Shown: in pieces, positions 16,371 to 24,556 of the stretch
How the letters are laid out: the number at the start of each line of letters is the position of its first letter
Numbering within the stretch: the first letter of the stretch is position 1
The notes under the pieces: model-generated
Told to the model about the DNA's origin: nothing
Databases searched by the model: none
What the model saw: the letters and a program-made list of their open reading frames with translations, nothing else
Assembly: GCF_025244845.1 (NCBI RefSeq)
Contig: NZ_CP104264.1
Span: 2,108,001 to 2,172,000 of the forward strand
Reading direction: 5' to 3'
Length of the DNA: 64,000 nt
Source of the DNA: Arthrobacter sp. zg-Y1171
Lineage (GTDB): Bacteria > Actinomycetota > Actinomycetes > Actinomycetales > Micrococcaceae
Made by a program: the position numbers and the translations under genes

Positions 16371-17807
16371 TTAGTGGGTGTCCACTGCCTCGACCTCGGC
16401 GCGGTCTTCGCCCCACATGGTGTGGAAGGTTCCTTCGGCGTCGACCCGGTGGTAGGTGTGTGCACCGAACAGGTCCCGCAGGCCCTGCGTCAGTGCCGCC
16501 GGAAGCCGCTTGCGGCGCAGGCCGTCGTAGTAGGCCAGCGAGGAGGAGAACACCGGCACGGGAATGCCCAGCTGCACGGCGACGGAGACCACGCGGCGCC
16601 AGGCCGGAACGGCGGCGGCGATCGACTCCGCGAACGCCGGGGCGAACAGCAGGTTCGCGGGAGCTTCGCTGCCGGCGTAGGCCTTCATGATGTCATCCAG
16701 CAGTTCCGCGCGGATGATGCAGCCGGCACGCCAGAGCGAGGCGATCTCGTCCAGCTTCAGTTCCCAGCCGTATTCCCTGGCTGCAGCGTTGAGCATGTCG
16801 ATGCCCTGCGCGTAGCTGACCAGCTTGGAGGCGTAGAGGGCCTGCCGCACGTCGTCGACGAACGTATCCGGAAGCTCGACGGCGGCTTCCTCGCCCTGGA
16901 GAGTGTGCTGTGCAACTTCGCGCTGTCCGCGCTGGGAGGACAGTGCGCGGGCGAAGACCGACTCGGCGATGGCGGAAACCGGGGAACCCAGGTCCAGGCC
17001 GGAGACGACCGTCCAGCGTCCGGTGCCTTTCTGCCCGGCGGAGTCCACCACTACGTCCACGAACGGCTTCCCGGTCCGGGCGTCCACGTGGCCCAGGACC
17101 TCCGCGGTGATTTCGATCAGGAAGGAGCTGAGCTGACCGGTGTTCCACTCGTTGAAGATCCTGGCCTGCTCGGCCGGTTCAATGCCGGCAGCGGAGCGCA
17201 GCAGGTCGTAGGCCTCGCCGATCACCTGCATGTCCGCATATTCGATGCCGTTGTGCACCATCTTCACAAAGTGGCCGGCCCCGTCGGTGCCGATCCAGGT
17301 GCAGCAGGGCTCGCCGTCGTACTTCGCGGCGATCTTCTCCAGCATCGGGCCCAGGGAATCGTAGGACTCGCGGGAACCGCCGGGCATGATGGAGGGGCCC
17401 AGGAGGGCTCCCTCTTCACCGCCGGAGACGCCGACGCCGACAAAGTGCAGGTCCTTCTCAGCCAGGGCGGCCTCGCGGCGGCGGGTGTCCTCGAAATGCG
17501 AGTTGCCGCCGTCGATCACGATGTCGCCCGGCTCCAGCAGCGGAACCAGCTGGCCGATCACCGAATCCACCGGCGCTCCGGCCTTGACCATGATCAGAAC
17601 GCGGCGCGGTTTCTCCAGTGAGTCAACCAGTTCCTGCAGCGTCTCGGTGCGGATGAACTCCCCCTCATCGCCGTGGGCGGAAAGCAGGGCATCCGTTTTC
17701 TCGATGGAACGGTTGTGCAGGGCCACCGTGTAACCGTTGCGGGCGAGATTGCGGGCGAGGTTTGCACCCATGACGGCAAGGCCGGTTACACCAATTTGTG
17801 CACTCAA
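16371..17807 (-). CDS. gnd: 6-phosphogluconate dehydrogenase, NADP-dependent decarboxylating
   Basis: This pentose phosphate pathway enzyme converts 6-phosphogluconate to ribulose 5-phosphate, CO2 and NADPH. The coenzyme loop GVTGLAVMGANLARN begins at residue 5 and is followed by NRS, the usual NADP-phosphate contact. The substrate signature IGTDGAGHFVKMVHNGIEY and the later KGTGRWT block are complete. I place the start at TTG 17807 (478 residues), just ahead of the Rossmann strand and preceded by GGAGAG. Further upstream in-frame codons would add 16 residues not seen in the family. It shares its terminator with the cysKE operon. Confidence 0.96.
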   Translation of the reverse strand: MSAQIGVTGLAVMGANLARNLARNGYTVALHNRSIEKTDALLSAHGDEGEFIRTETLQELVDSLEKPRRVLIMVKAGAPVDSVIGQLVPLLEPGDIVIDGGNSHFEDTRRREAALAEKDLHFVGVGVSGGEEGALLGPSIMPGGSRESYDSLGPMLEKIAAKYDGEPCCTWIGTDGAGHFVKMVHNGIEYADMQVIGEAYDLLRSAAGIEPAEQARIFNEWNTGQLSSFLIEITAEVLGHVDARTGKPFVDVVVDSAGQKGTGRWTVVSGLDLGSPVSAIAESVFARALSSQRGQREVAQHTLQGEEAAVELPDTFVDDVRQALYASKLVSYAQGIDMLNAAAREYGWELKLDEIASLWRAGCIIRAELLDDIMKAYAGSEAPANLLFAPAFAESIAAAVPAWRRVVSVAVQLGIPVPVFSSSLAYYDGLRRKRLPAALTQGLRDLFGAHTYHRVDAEGTFHTMWGEDRAEVEAVDTH

Positions 17808-17933
17808 GTTCTCTCCAAGGATGGTTCGGGTGCCCGGCGGGCACGGGGACGGCACATGATCATTGCGCCGTGTTCACGCTCCAGCCTATGCTTCTTCGGC
17901 GTCCCGCCGCCACAGGGGCCCCCGGCCGCGGGA

Positions 17934-18791
17934 TCAGGCCCCGGCTTCGTAGCCGTTGATCACCGAGGCAACGCCTTCGACAATCCCGATCCCTTCCTCG
18001 AGCGTGGAGTTCCGGGAACTGAGCACAACAATGCTGTAGTCGCTCCCCCCGGCCCGGACGAACCCGGCGCTGCCCACGTTCCACACGGCGTCGTCGTCCT
18101 GCAGCCAGCCGTTCTTCAACGCCACCTCGGCATCGGGCGCCTGCACCCCCGCATTGATCCCCCAGTTCTGCTCCGGGCAGACGTTTTCCATGAGTCCGAC
18201 GGCGAACGCCAACAGGTCCGGGTCCAGCCAGTCGGCACCGCAGGCCACCGTCCGGGCAATGCGCAACTGGTCCCCTGCAGTGGTTTCGCCGGCTCCCCAG
18301 ACTTCACCGGCTTCCGTATCCTCCACCCCGATGAGCTCATAGGTGCGGTTCAGTTCCTCCCGGCCCCCAAGCCGGCCGTACAGCTCGGTGGTGGCTTCAT
18401 TGTCGCTGTATTCGATCATCAGGGTTGCCAGGTATTCTTCCTCCGCCGTGAAGCTGCGCTGCTCTTCGGTGGCCTGGCGGACCAGGGTCAGGAGGATGGG
18501 AACCTTCACCAGGCTTGCCTCGAGGTACCGTCCGTCCGGGTTTTCGATCCAGGACTTCCCGGTGCGGTTGTCCTGGAGGGCCACGGAGAAATCTTCCCGC
18601 CTGTCCCCGGCCATCATGTCCAGGGCGGCTGCAATCGCTTCCGGTGCCCCTGTGTCCGCGGTGCTGGCAGTGCCTTGCTCTGCGGTTGGTGGTACCAGCG
18701 GAGCGTCGCCCGGCGCCGAGCAGCCGCCCAGCAGGATCATTACGGCAAGCGCTGCGCCAACGCGCTTCCGCGCCTGGAATTCCTTTGCCAT
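17934..18791 (-). CDS. Beta-lactamase-like (class A fold) lipoprotein
   Basis: This 285-residue secreted lipoprotein has a basic N-terminus, a hydrophobic helix and the lipobox LLGGC, with lipidated Cys24. A Thr/Pro-rich linker leads into a class A serine beta-lactamase-like domain. The three motifs are SLVK (Ser93 and Lys96), SDN (129-131) and KNG (225-227, where KTG is usual). I see no clear Glu166-type omega-loop motif, so it may be a DD-peptidase-like or non-hydrolytic relative rather than a resistance enzyme. ATG at 18791 is preferred; a GTG three codons upstream is possible. It lies alone between gnd and tRNA-Val. Confidence 0.82.
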   Translation of the reverse strand: MAKEFQARKRVGAALAVMILLGGCSAPGDAPLVPPTAEQGTASTADTGAPEAIAAALDMMAGDRREDFSVALQDNRTGKSWIENPDGRYLEASLVKVPILLTLVRQATEEQRSFTAEEEYLATLMIEYSDNEATTELYGRLGGREELNRTYELIGVEDTEAGEVWGAGETTAGDQLRIARTVACGADWLDPDLLAFAVGLMENVCPEQNWGINAGVQAPDAEVALKNGWLQDDDAVWNVGSAGFVRAGGSDYSIVVLSSRNSTLEEGIGIVEGVASVINGYEAGA

Positions 18792-18828
18792 CAACCCCAC
18801 TCGTTTCGTACGTCTGTGCGGTTAAACC

Positions 18829-18874
18829 AAAAGCCGCCGTTGCCTTCCACATCTGCGGAAAGTAACGGCGGCTT
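18829..18874 (-). terminator. Terminator of tRNA-Val
   Basis: Arms AAGCCGCCGTT and AACGGCGGCTT flank an internal small hairpin (CTTTCC with GGAAGG). On the reverse strand the stem is followed by TTTTGG. It lies directly after the tRNA. Confidence 0.8.
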
Positions 18875-18877
18875 CTC

Positions 18878-18953
18878 TGGTGGGTCCTACCGGGATCGAA
18901 CCGATGACATCCACGGTGTAAACGTGGCGCTCTACCAGCTGAGCTAAAGACCC
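18878..18953 (-). tRNA. tRNA-Val (anticodon TAC)
   Basis: The reverse strand folds to a standard cloverleaf. Acceptor GGGTCTT pairs with AGGACCC, the D arm is AGCTCAGCTGGTAGAGC, and the anticodon stem CCACG-CGTGG has loop TTTACAC. The T loop is TTCGATC. The 3' CCA is encoded at 18880-18878. Confidence 0.97.
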
Positions 18954-19037
18954 AAGACATGTTGCCCGGCCGTCAGAAACTTCTCCGCAGGCCCTGCATC
19001 ACGAGGAACTACATTACCGTAAGACCGCGCCGGATGC

Positions 19038-19988
19038 CTAATCGGTGCCGTTCTGCGCTCCGGCCGGCAGGTCCGGGAGGTTTTCGGCCAGCCAGGTCAA
19101 GGCCGTGCTGACTCCCATATCGATCTTCAGGGTGGCCAGCGGATCCCCCCGCGTGGACCCACGGTTGATGATGACCACCGGCTTGCCGGCCTTGGCCGCG
19201 TACCGGACAAAGCGCAGCCCGCTCATCACGGTCAGTGAGGAACCCGCCACCAGCAGGGCACCGGCGTCGTCCACCACAGAGAAGGCCCGGGCCACTCGGT
19301 CCTTGGGAACGTTCTCGCCGAAGTACACGAAGTCCGGCTTCAGCATTCCGCCGCAGACGGGACAGTCCGCAACGACGAAGTTCTCGGTATCGGCGATATC
19401 CGCGTCGGCATCCGGGGCGATCCCGCCGTCGAGCCGCACCTGCTCCAGATAACCGGGGTTCAGCTCCTGCAGCAGACCGGCAACTTCGGAACGGGAAAAG
19501 CCCGAACGGCAGTTCAGGCAGACCACACGGTCGTAACGCCCGTGCAGGTCGATGACGTTGATGCTGCCGGCGTCCGTGTGGAGCCGGTCCACGTTCTGGG
19601 TGATCAGGCCCGAGAGCAGTCCCCGCCGTTCCAGGACCACCGCGGCCCCATGGCCGGGGTTGGGCACCGCATGGCGCAGATGGTGCCAGCCAATGTGGTT
19701 GCGGGCCCAATACCGGCGGCGGAGGTCAGGATCACCGACAAACTGCTGGTAGGTCAGCGGATTCCGCGGGGGCGCGTCGGGCCCGCGGTAGTCCGGGATG
19801 CCGGAATCCGTGCTCAGCCCGGCACCGGTCAGCAGCGCCAGCCGCTGCCCGCCCAGATAGCCGACGGCGCGCTCGAGGAGCCGCAGCTCAGCCTCGGTGG
19901 GCGGCGGAACGGATTCGAGGGCATGGCCGCTGGCGAAACCCGTGAGGCCGAGGCCCGGGCGGGAGTCGTTCGGCTGCTGTTCGCTCAC
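19038..19988 (-). CDS. Sir2-family NAD-dependent protein deacylase
   Basis: The 316-residue sirtuin uses NAD to remove acyl groups from protein lysines. Present are GAGLSTDSGIPDYRG (NAD binding), TQNVDRLH, the catalytic His in DLHGRYD, and two zinc-ligand pairs CLNC and CPVCG separated by about 50 residues. The GSSLTVMSGLRFV block closes the Rossmann part. The start is GTG at 19988 with GGAGGC upstream, four bases overlapping the stop of the peroxiredoxin gene (GTGA). This shows translational coupling in a DUF3052-peroxiredoxin-sirtuin operon, transcribed away from aceE. Substrates are unknown. Confidence 0.93.
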   Translation of the reverse strand: MSEQQPNDSRPGLGLTGFASGHALESVPPPTEAELRLLERAVGYLGGQRLALLTGAGLSTDSGIPDYRGPDAPPRNPLTYQQFVGDPDLRRRYWARNHIGWHHLRHAVPNPGHGAAVVLERRGLLSGLITQNVDRLHTDAGSINVIDLHGRYDRVVCLNCRSGFSRSEVAGLLQELNPGYLEQVRLDGGIAPDADADIADTENFVVADCPVCGGMLKPDFVYFGENVPKDRVARAFSVVDDAGALLVAGSSLTVMSGLRFVRYAAKAGKPVVIINRGSTRGDPLATLKIDMGVSTALTWLAENLPDLPAGAQNGTD

Positions 19989-20449
19989 AGTGCCTCCAAA
20001 GCAGTACGGTACTGCTCGAGCGGACGCGCTGCGCCCGGGTCGGAACGGATGCATGCGCGGAGGGCGCCTTCCCCGTCCATCACAAAGCTGGCGCGTTCCG
20101 CCAGCCCCCTGCGTGCGTCAAAAGCCCCAAAAGCCCGCGCCGTCTCGCCGTGCGGCCAGAAATCGGAAAGCAGGTCGAAGCCGAAGCCTTCCTGCTCGGC
20201 CCAGGCACGCAGGGTGTACTTCGAGTCACAGGAAGCTGCCAGCAGGCGCACGCCGGCGTCGTCGAAAAGGGCACGTTCGGACTGCAGCTCCGCGAGCTCG
20301 CCCCGGCACACCTGGGAGAACGCGAACGGGAAAAAGACCAGCACGACGCCGGATCCCCGGAGACCGTCCAGCCGGACCTCTTCGCCGAACTGGTTGGGAA
20401 GGCAGAAGTCCGGTACCGCAGCACCTGCCGTGAGCAGGTGCGCAGTCAC
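19985..20449 (-). CDS. Peroxiredoxin, AhpE-like
   Basis: This 154-residue thiol peroxidase of the AhpC/TSA superfamily has the peroxidatic cysteine in FAFSQVCRGEL (about residue 48) with the conserved Pro-x-x-x-S/T context (FFPFAFS). A second cysteine (ASCDSKY) is not at a typical resolving position, so a one-cysteine AhpE mechanism relying on an external thiol is likely. It would reduce organic peroxides or peroxynitrite. Its GTG start overlaps the stop of the DUF3052 gene, and its stop overlaps the start of the sirtuin gene; both are 4-base GTGA overlaps. Confidence 0.92.
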   Translation of the reverse strand: MTAHLLTAGAAVPDFCLPNQFGEEVRLDGLRGSGVVLVFFPFAFSQVCRGELAELQSERALFDDAGVRLLAASCDSKYTLRAWAEQEGFGFDLLSDFWPHGETARAFGAFDARRGLAERASFVMDGEGALRACIRSDPGAARPLEQYRTALEAL

Positions 20450-20865
20450 TTCTTGCGTCGGCTCACCAGGCGTGTGGCAGCCCAGTCATCGGTGACGCCC
20501 GGGGAAGTGGTGACGTGCAGTCCCGCTGTGGGTGCTGCTTCCTCGATGTCGGCCGGAGGAACGTAGCCCTCGCGCCCGGACTTCGGAGTCAGAACCCAGA
20601 CCACGCCGCCGTCGTCGAGCGTGGTCAGGGAATCGACCAGCGCGTCCACGAGGTCGCCGTCGTCGGCGCGCCACCAGAGGATGACGCCGTCCACAACATC
20701 GTGGTCGTCTTCAGTGAGCAACTCGCCGCCGATGAGGTCCTCTAGGTCCTCACGGAAGTCGAAGTCCACATCCTCGTCGTAGCCGTACTCCTGAACCAGG
20801 TCCCCGTCCTTGAAACCCAATCTGCTCGCCACGTTTTCTTCAGTGACGGCTTCGGCCTCGCTCAC
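20446..20865 (-). CDS. DUF3052 domain-containing protein
   Basis: This 139-residue acidic protein belongs to the actinobacterial DUF3052 family. Recognisable blocks are ASRLGFKDGDLVQEYGYDED, the hydrophobic ILWWRADDGDLVDAL, and WVLTPKSGREGYVPPADI. Members sit beside aceE in many actinobacteria, as here, but no biochemical role is established. GTG at 20865 is chosen because AGGAGG lies seven bases upstream. An open frame reaches further back to 20967 but has no support. It is the first gene of the coupled operon divergent from aceE, with about 290 bases shared between the two promoters. Confidence 0.9.
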   Translation of the reverse strand: MSEAEAVTEENVASRLGFKDGDLVQEYGYDEDVDFDFREDLEDLIGGELLTEDDHDVVDGVILWWRADDGDLVDALVDSLTTLDDGGVVWVLTPKSGREGYVPPADIEEAAPTAGLHVTTSPGVTDDWAATRLVSRRKK

Positions 20866-21034
20866 TTCACTCCTCCTAGTTGACTGCATAAATACAAGGG
20901 AATCACACATTTGCCTGATCTGCGCTGTCTCCGACTCAACGAAACACCTAAAACCCGCAGGCTTCAAGGGTTTGGGGGTCTACGCCGTCAGCGATGAGTG
21001 CCGGGCAGGCTACGCAACTACGGCCGCTCGGGAC

Positions 21035-21040
21035 TAGAGT
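21035..21040 (+). promoter_or_regulatory. Predicted -10 element of aceE
   Basis: TAGAGT, identical to the predicted rnpB -10, lies 114 bases before the aceE start and would give a leader of about 108 nt. The leader contains a GCGCATACGCGC near-palindrome. The assignment is tentative. Confidence 0.35.
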
Positions 21041-21154
21041 GGATAAAAAGGGGCGCCGAGGCGCGCATACGCGCAAGCGAAGATCCGGCGGACACCGGCC
21101 GGATACCACAGAAAGAATGTCGCAGACACAATCTGTACATGAGAGAGGTTGGCC

Positions 21155-23893
21155 GTGGCCGCAGAAGACACAACGGACATCCTGAGCGGGTTAACCAACC
21201 AGCTGCCGGACCGTGATCCCGAGGAAACCGCAGAATGGATCGAATCGCTCGACGAGCTGATCCGTTCGCAGGGCACTGAACGCGCGCAGTACATAATGCG
21301 TTCACTGCTCCAGCGCGCCGGTTCCCAGAGCGTGGGCGTGCCGATGGTAACCACCACCGACTACGTCAACACCATCCCGGTTGATCAGGAACCCGAATTC
21401 CCCGGTGACGAGGAAATCGAACGGCGATACCGCGCGTGGCTGCGTTGGAACGCCGCCATCATGGTGCACCGGGCCCAGCGCCCGGGCATCGGCGTCGGCG
21501 GCCATATTTCAACGTACGCCGGAGCAGCGACCCTGTACGAAGTGGGCATGAACCACTTCTTCCGGGGCAAGGACCACCCGGGCGGCGGAGACCAGATTTA
21601 CTTCCAGGGTCACGCCTCCCCCGGCATGTATGCCCGCGCCTTCCTCGAAGGCCGCCTGTCCGAAGAGGACATGGACGGCTTCCGCCAGGAGAAGTCCCGC
21701 GAGGGGCATGCACTGTCCTCCTACCCGCATCCGCGCAGCATGCCGGACTTCTGGGAATTCCCGACGGTTTCCATGGGCATTGGTCCCATGAACGCCATCT
21801 ACCAGGCACAGTCCAACCGCTACCTGCAGAACCGCGGCATCAAGGACACTTCCGAGCAGCATGTTTGGGCGTTCCTTGGCGACGGAGAAATGGACGAGCC
21901 CGAATCGCGCGGCCTGCTCCAGCTCGCCGCCAATGACAAGCTCGACAACCTGACCTTCGTGATCAACTGCAACCTGCAGCGCCTCGACGGCCCGGTCCGC
22001 GGCAACGGCAAGATCATGCAGGAACTGGAAGCCTTCTTCCGAGGCGCAGGCTGGAATGTCATCAAGGTTGTCTGGGGCCGCGAGTGGGATGACCTGCTCC
22101 AGCGCGACAAGGACGGCTCGCTGGTGGACATCATGAATGCCACCCCCGACGGCGACTACCAGACCTACAAGGCCGAGTCCGGCGGATTTGTGCGCGACCA
22201 CTTCTTCGGCAAGACCCCGGAGACCAAGGAACTCGTTGCCAACCTGACCGACGAGGAAATCTGGAACCTCAAGCGCGGCGGCCACGACTACCGCAAGGTT
22301 TACGCCGCGTACAAGGCCGCCACGGAATTCAAGGGCGCGCCGACGGTCATCCTGGCCCACACGGTCAAGGGCTACGGCCTGGGCACGCACTTCGAGGGCC
22401 GCAACGCGACCCACCAGATGAAGAAGCTCACGCTCGATGACCTGAAGGCCTTCCGCGACCACCTGCGGATCCCGATCAGCGACGAGCAGCTCGAAGCCGA
22501 CCCGTACCAGCCGCCGTACTACAACCCGGGAGCGGATGCCCCCGAGATCAAGTACATGCTGGAACGCCGGCGCGAACTGGGCGGCAACGTCCCGGAACGC
22601 CGGGTAAAGCACGAACCCGTCCACCTTCCGGACGAGAAAGCCTACGAAGTAGCCAACCGGGGTTCCGGCAAGCAGCTGGCCGCCACGACCATGGCCTTCG
22701 TCCGCCTGCTCAAGGACCTGATGCGGGACAAGGAGTTCGGCAAGCGCATTGTGCCGATCATCCCCGATGAGGCCCGTACCTTCGGCATGGACTCGTTCTT
22801 CCCGACGGCAAAGATCTACAACCCCAAGGGGCAGAACTACCTGTCCGTGGACCGGGACCTCGTCCTGGCCTACAAGGAATCCCCGCAGGGCCAGATTGTG
22901 CACGTCGGCATCAACGAGGCCGGCTCGATTGCGGCGTTCACCGCGGCGGGCACGTCCTACGCCACGCACGGCGAGCCGCTGATCCCGGTCTACGTGTTCT
23001 ACTCGATGTTCGGCTTCCAGCGCACCGCCGACTACATCTGGGCGGCTACCGACCAGATGGCACGCGGGTTCCTGATCTCGGCTACCGCCGGCCGCACCAC
23101 CCTCACCGGTGAAGGCCTGCAGCACGCCGACGGCCACTCGCCGATCCTGGCCTCCACCAACCCCGCGGTGAAGACCTACGATCCGGCCTACGGCTACGAG
23201 ATCGGACACATTGTCCGCCACGGCCTCGAGGAGATGTACGGCCCGGATTCCAAGGATCCGAACGTCATCTACAACCTCATGGTCTACAACGAGCCGATCC
23301 AGCAGCCCAAGGCCCCCGAGGACCTGGACGTGGAAGGCATCATCAAGGGTATCTACCTGCTCGCACCGGCAAAGATCGACGGACCCCGCACCCAGCTGCT
23401 GGCCTCCGGTGTTGCCGTGCCGTGGGCCTTGGAAGCCCAGAAGCTCCTTGCCGAGGACTGGGGTGTTTCGGCCGATGTCTGGTCCGTGACCTCCTGGAAC
23501 GAACTTCGCCGCGACGGCCTCGCCGCCGAGGAGGAAGCCTTCCTGAACCCCGGCTCTGAGCCGCGGGTACCCTTCGTCACCCAGCAGCTGGCCGGTGCCA
23601 CCGGCCCGATTGTTGCCTCCACGGACTACATGAAGGCCGTACCGGACCAGATCCGCCAGTTCCTGCCGAACGAATTCGCCACCCTCGGTGCCGACGACTT
23701 CGGTTTTGCGGACACGCGTGCAGCTGCTCGCCGGTACTTCAAGATCGACAGCCACTCGATGGTGGTGCGGGCATTGGAGATGCTCGCCCGCCGCGGTGAA
23801 GTCGACGCCAATGCCCCCAAGGAGGCAATCGAGAAGTACCACCTGCTGGACGTCAACGCCGGCACCAGCGGAAACGCCGGCGGCGACGCCTAG
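21155..23893 (+). CDS. aceE: Pyruvate dehydrogenase E1 component, homodimeric type
   Basis: This 912-residue thiamine-diphosphate enzyme decarboxylates pyruvate and acetylates the lipoyl domains of E2. The single-chain form is the one used by actinobacteria. Diagnostic segments are [17 protein letters not shown], the ThDP motif [14 protein letters not shown] ending in [14 protein letters not shown], and the pyrimidine-side [19 protein letters not shown]. The GTG at 21155 is used, since residues VAAEDT fit the family start and GAGAGAGG lies at good distance; a TTG two codons upstream is less likely. It is monocistronic and ends in a strong terminator. It supplies acetyl-CoA to the fatty-acid operon that follows. 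Confidence 0.97.
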   Translation: MAAEDTTDILSGLTNQLPDRDPEETAEWIESLDELIRSQGTERAQYIMRSLLQRAGSQSVGVPMVTTTDYVNTIPVDQEPEFPGDEEIERRYRAWLRWNAAIMVHRAQRPGIGVGGHISTYAGAATLYEVGMNHFFRGKDHPGGGDQIYFQGHASPGMYARAFLEGRLSEEDMDGFRQEKSREGHALSSYPHPRSMPDFWEFPTVSMGIGPMNAIYQAQSNRYLQNRGIKDTSEQHVWAFLGDGEMDEPESRGLLQLAANDKLDNLTFVINCNLQRLDGPVRGNGKIMQELEAFFRGAGWNVIKVVWGREWDDLLQRDKDGSLVDIMNATPDGDYQTYKAESGGFVRDHFFGKTPETKELVANLTDEEIWNLKRGGHDYRKVYAAYKAATEFKGAPTVILAHTVKGYGLGTHFEGRNATHQMKKLTLDDLKAFRDHLRIPISDEQLEADPYQPPYYNPGADAPEIKYMLERRRELGGNVPERRVKHEPVHLPDEKAYEVANRGSGKQLAATTMAFVRLLKDLMRDKEFGKRIVPIIPDEARTFGMDSFFPTAKIYNPKGQNYLSVDRDLVLAYKESPQGQIVHVGINEAGSIAAFTAAGTSYATHGEPLIPVYVFYSMFGFQRTADYIWAATDQMARGFLISATAGRTTLTGEGLQHADGHSPILASTNPAVKTYDPAYGYEIGHIVRHGLEEMYGPDSKDPNVIYNLMVYNEPIQQPKAPEDLDVEGIIKGIYLLAPAKIDGPRTQLLASGVAVPWALEAQKLLAEDWGVSADVWSVTSWNELRRDGLAAEEEAFLNPGSEPRVPFVTQQLAGATGPIVASTDYMKAVPDQIRQFLPNEFATLGADDFGFADTRAAARRYFKIDSHSMVVRALEMLARRGEVDANAPKEAIEKYHLLDVNAGTSGNAGGDA

Positions 23894-23923
23894 GTAATCC
23901 GCCGGTCCTCGAACTCGGGGAAC

Positions 23924-23963
23924 ATGAAAAGGAACCGCCGCATCTGCGGCGGTTCCTTTTCAT
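23924..23963 (+). terminator. Terminator of aceE
   Basis: An 18-bp perfect stem (23924-23941 with 23946-23963, loop ATCT) has an A-rich base on the left and TTTTCATTT on the right. Confidence 0.95.
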
Positions 23964-23981
23964 TTGGCGGCCCCGTGTTGA

Positions 23982-24412
23982 CCTGACTGGGAATCCATAC
24001 GGATTTCGCGCAATCCCCGCCGTCCGGGCGTCCGCCAGCTGCTGCATTTCGGCGCGAGCGACGTGCTGCCCCTGAACGGCAGCGGGCAGGGCGAAAAGGA
24101 CCCGGGCCTGTTACTGGCCCTGGCCCGCTTCGGCCGGACATCCTGCATAGTGCTGGGGCAGGACCGGGAACGCGGAACAGGACAGGCTGCTCTGGGACCG
24201 GCTTCGCTCCGGGAGGCACGCCGCTGGCCGCCCACGGGATTGTGGACCACACGGTGGCGGAACTGCCAGATGCCGCCGAGGAGGCACCCGAATTCTGCCG
24301 GCGGATGGCCCGGGCCGTGGAATACGAGCTGGCCTCGCTTCGCGCCGTTCCGCCGGACGAGCGGCTGGCACGGCGCACGGAGCGATTCCGGCGGCTGGGA
24401 TCGGCGCTGTAG
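23982..24412 (+). pseudogene. Remnant of an acetyl/acyl-CoA carboxylase carboxyltransferase gene
   Basis: Two fragments in different frames survive. From 23982, in the frame of 24000, the translation contains ESIRISRNPRRPGVRQLL and then LNGSGQGEKDPGLLLALARF and CIVLGQDR. This resembles the start of an AccA-type carboxyltransferase domain. From about 24228, in the frame of the TAG at 24410, it contains AAHGIVDHTVAELPDAAEE and FCRRMARAVEYELASL, like the end of the same domain. The 150-200 residues normally between them, and any start codon and N-terminal half, are absent. The frames differ, so the product cannot be made. The family call is by motif resemblance. The rest of the 662-base gap holds only the aceE terminator and the fasR upstream region. 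Confidence 0.65.
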
Positions 24413-24501
24413 TACCGCTGTCACTGCCCCCGGGCCGGCATGGGCAGTAACCGGGCGGCAGCCGGGAACGATGTGAAACCCAAGCTGCCCGCCTAGCCAA
24501 C

Positions 24502-24518
24502 TTGTAGCCTTCACACAA
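24502..24518. promoter_or_regulatory. 17-bp TTGTAG-N5-ACACAA element upstream of fasR
   Basis: The sequence TTGTAGCCTTCACACAA matches the perfect inverted repeat upstream of fabD at 13 of 17 positions or better, including CTTGTAG and CTTC in the same register. Its centre is about 47 bases before the predicted fasR transcript start, a position typical for an activator site. I infer a FasR operator. Confidence 0.55.
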
Positions 24519-24543
24519 AATAGCGGTTCACTCGTGCAGGCCG

Positions 24544-24549
24544 TAAGCT
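24544..24549 (+). promoter_or_regulatory. Predicted leaderless promoter -10 of fasR
   Basis: TAAGCT lies seven bases before the ATG at 24557. No Shine-Dalgarno sequence at usable spacing is present, and no -35 box is seen, as expected for activator-dependent transcription. Confidence 0.5.
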
Positions 24550-24556
24550 CGCAGGT

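Noticed and set aside
21509..23842. 777-codon open frame on the minus strand opposite aceE
   Set aside because: It mirrors the aceE codon pattern (high-GC third positions on the other strand), has no recognisable domain, and aceE is certain.
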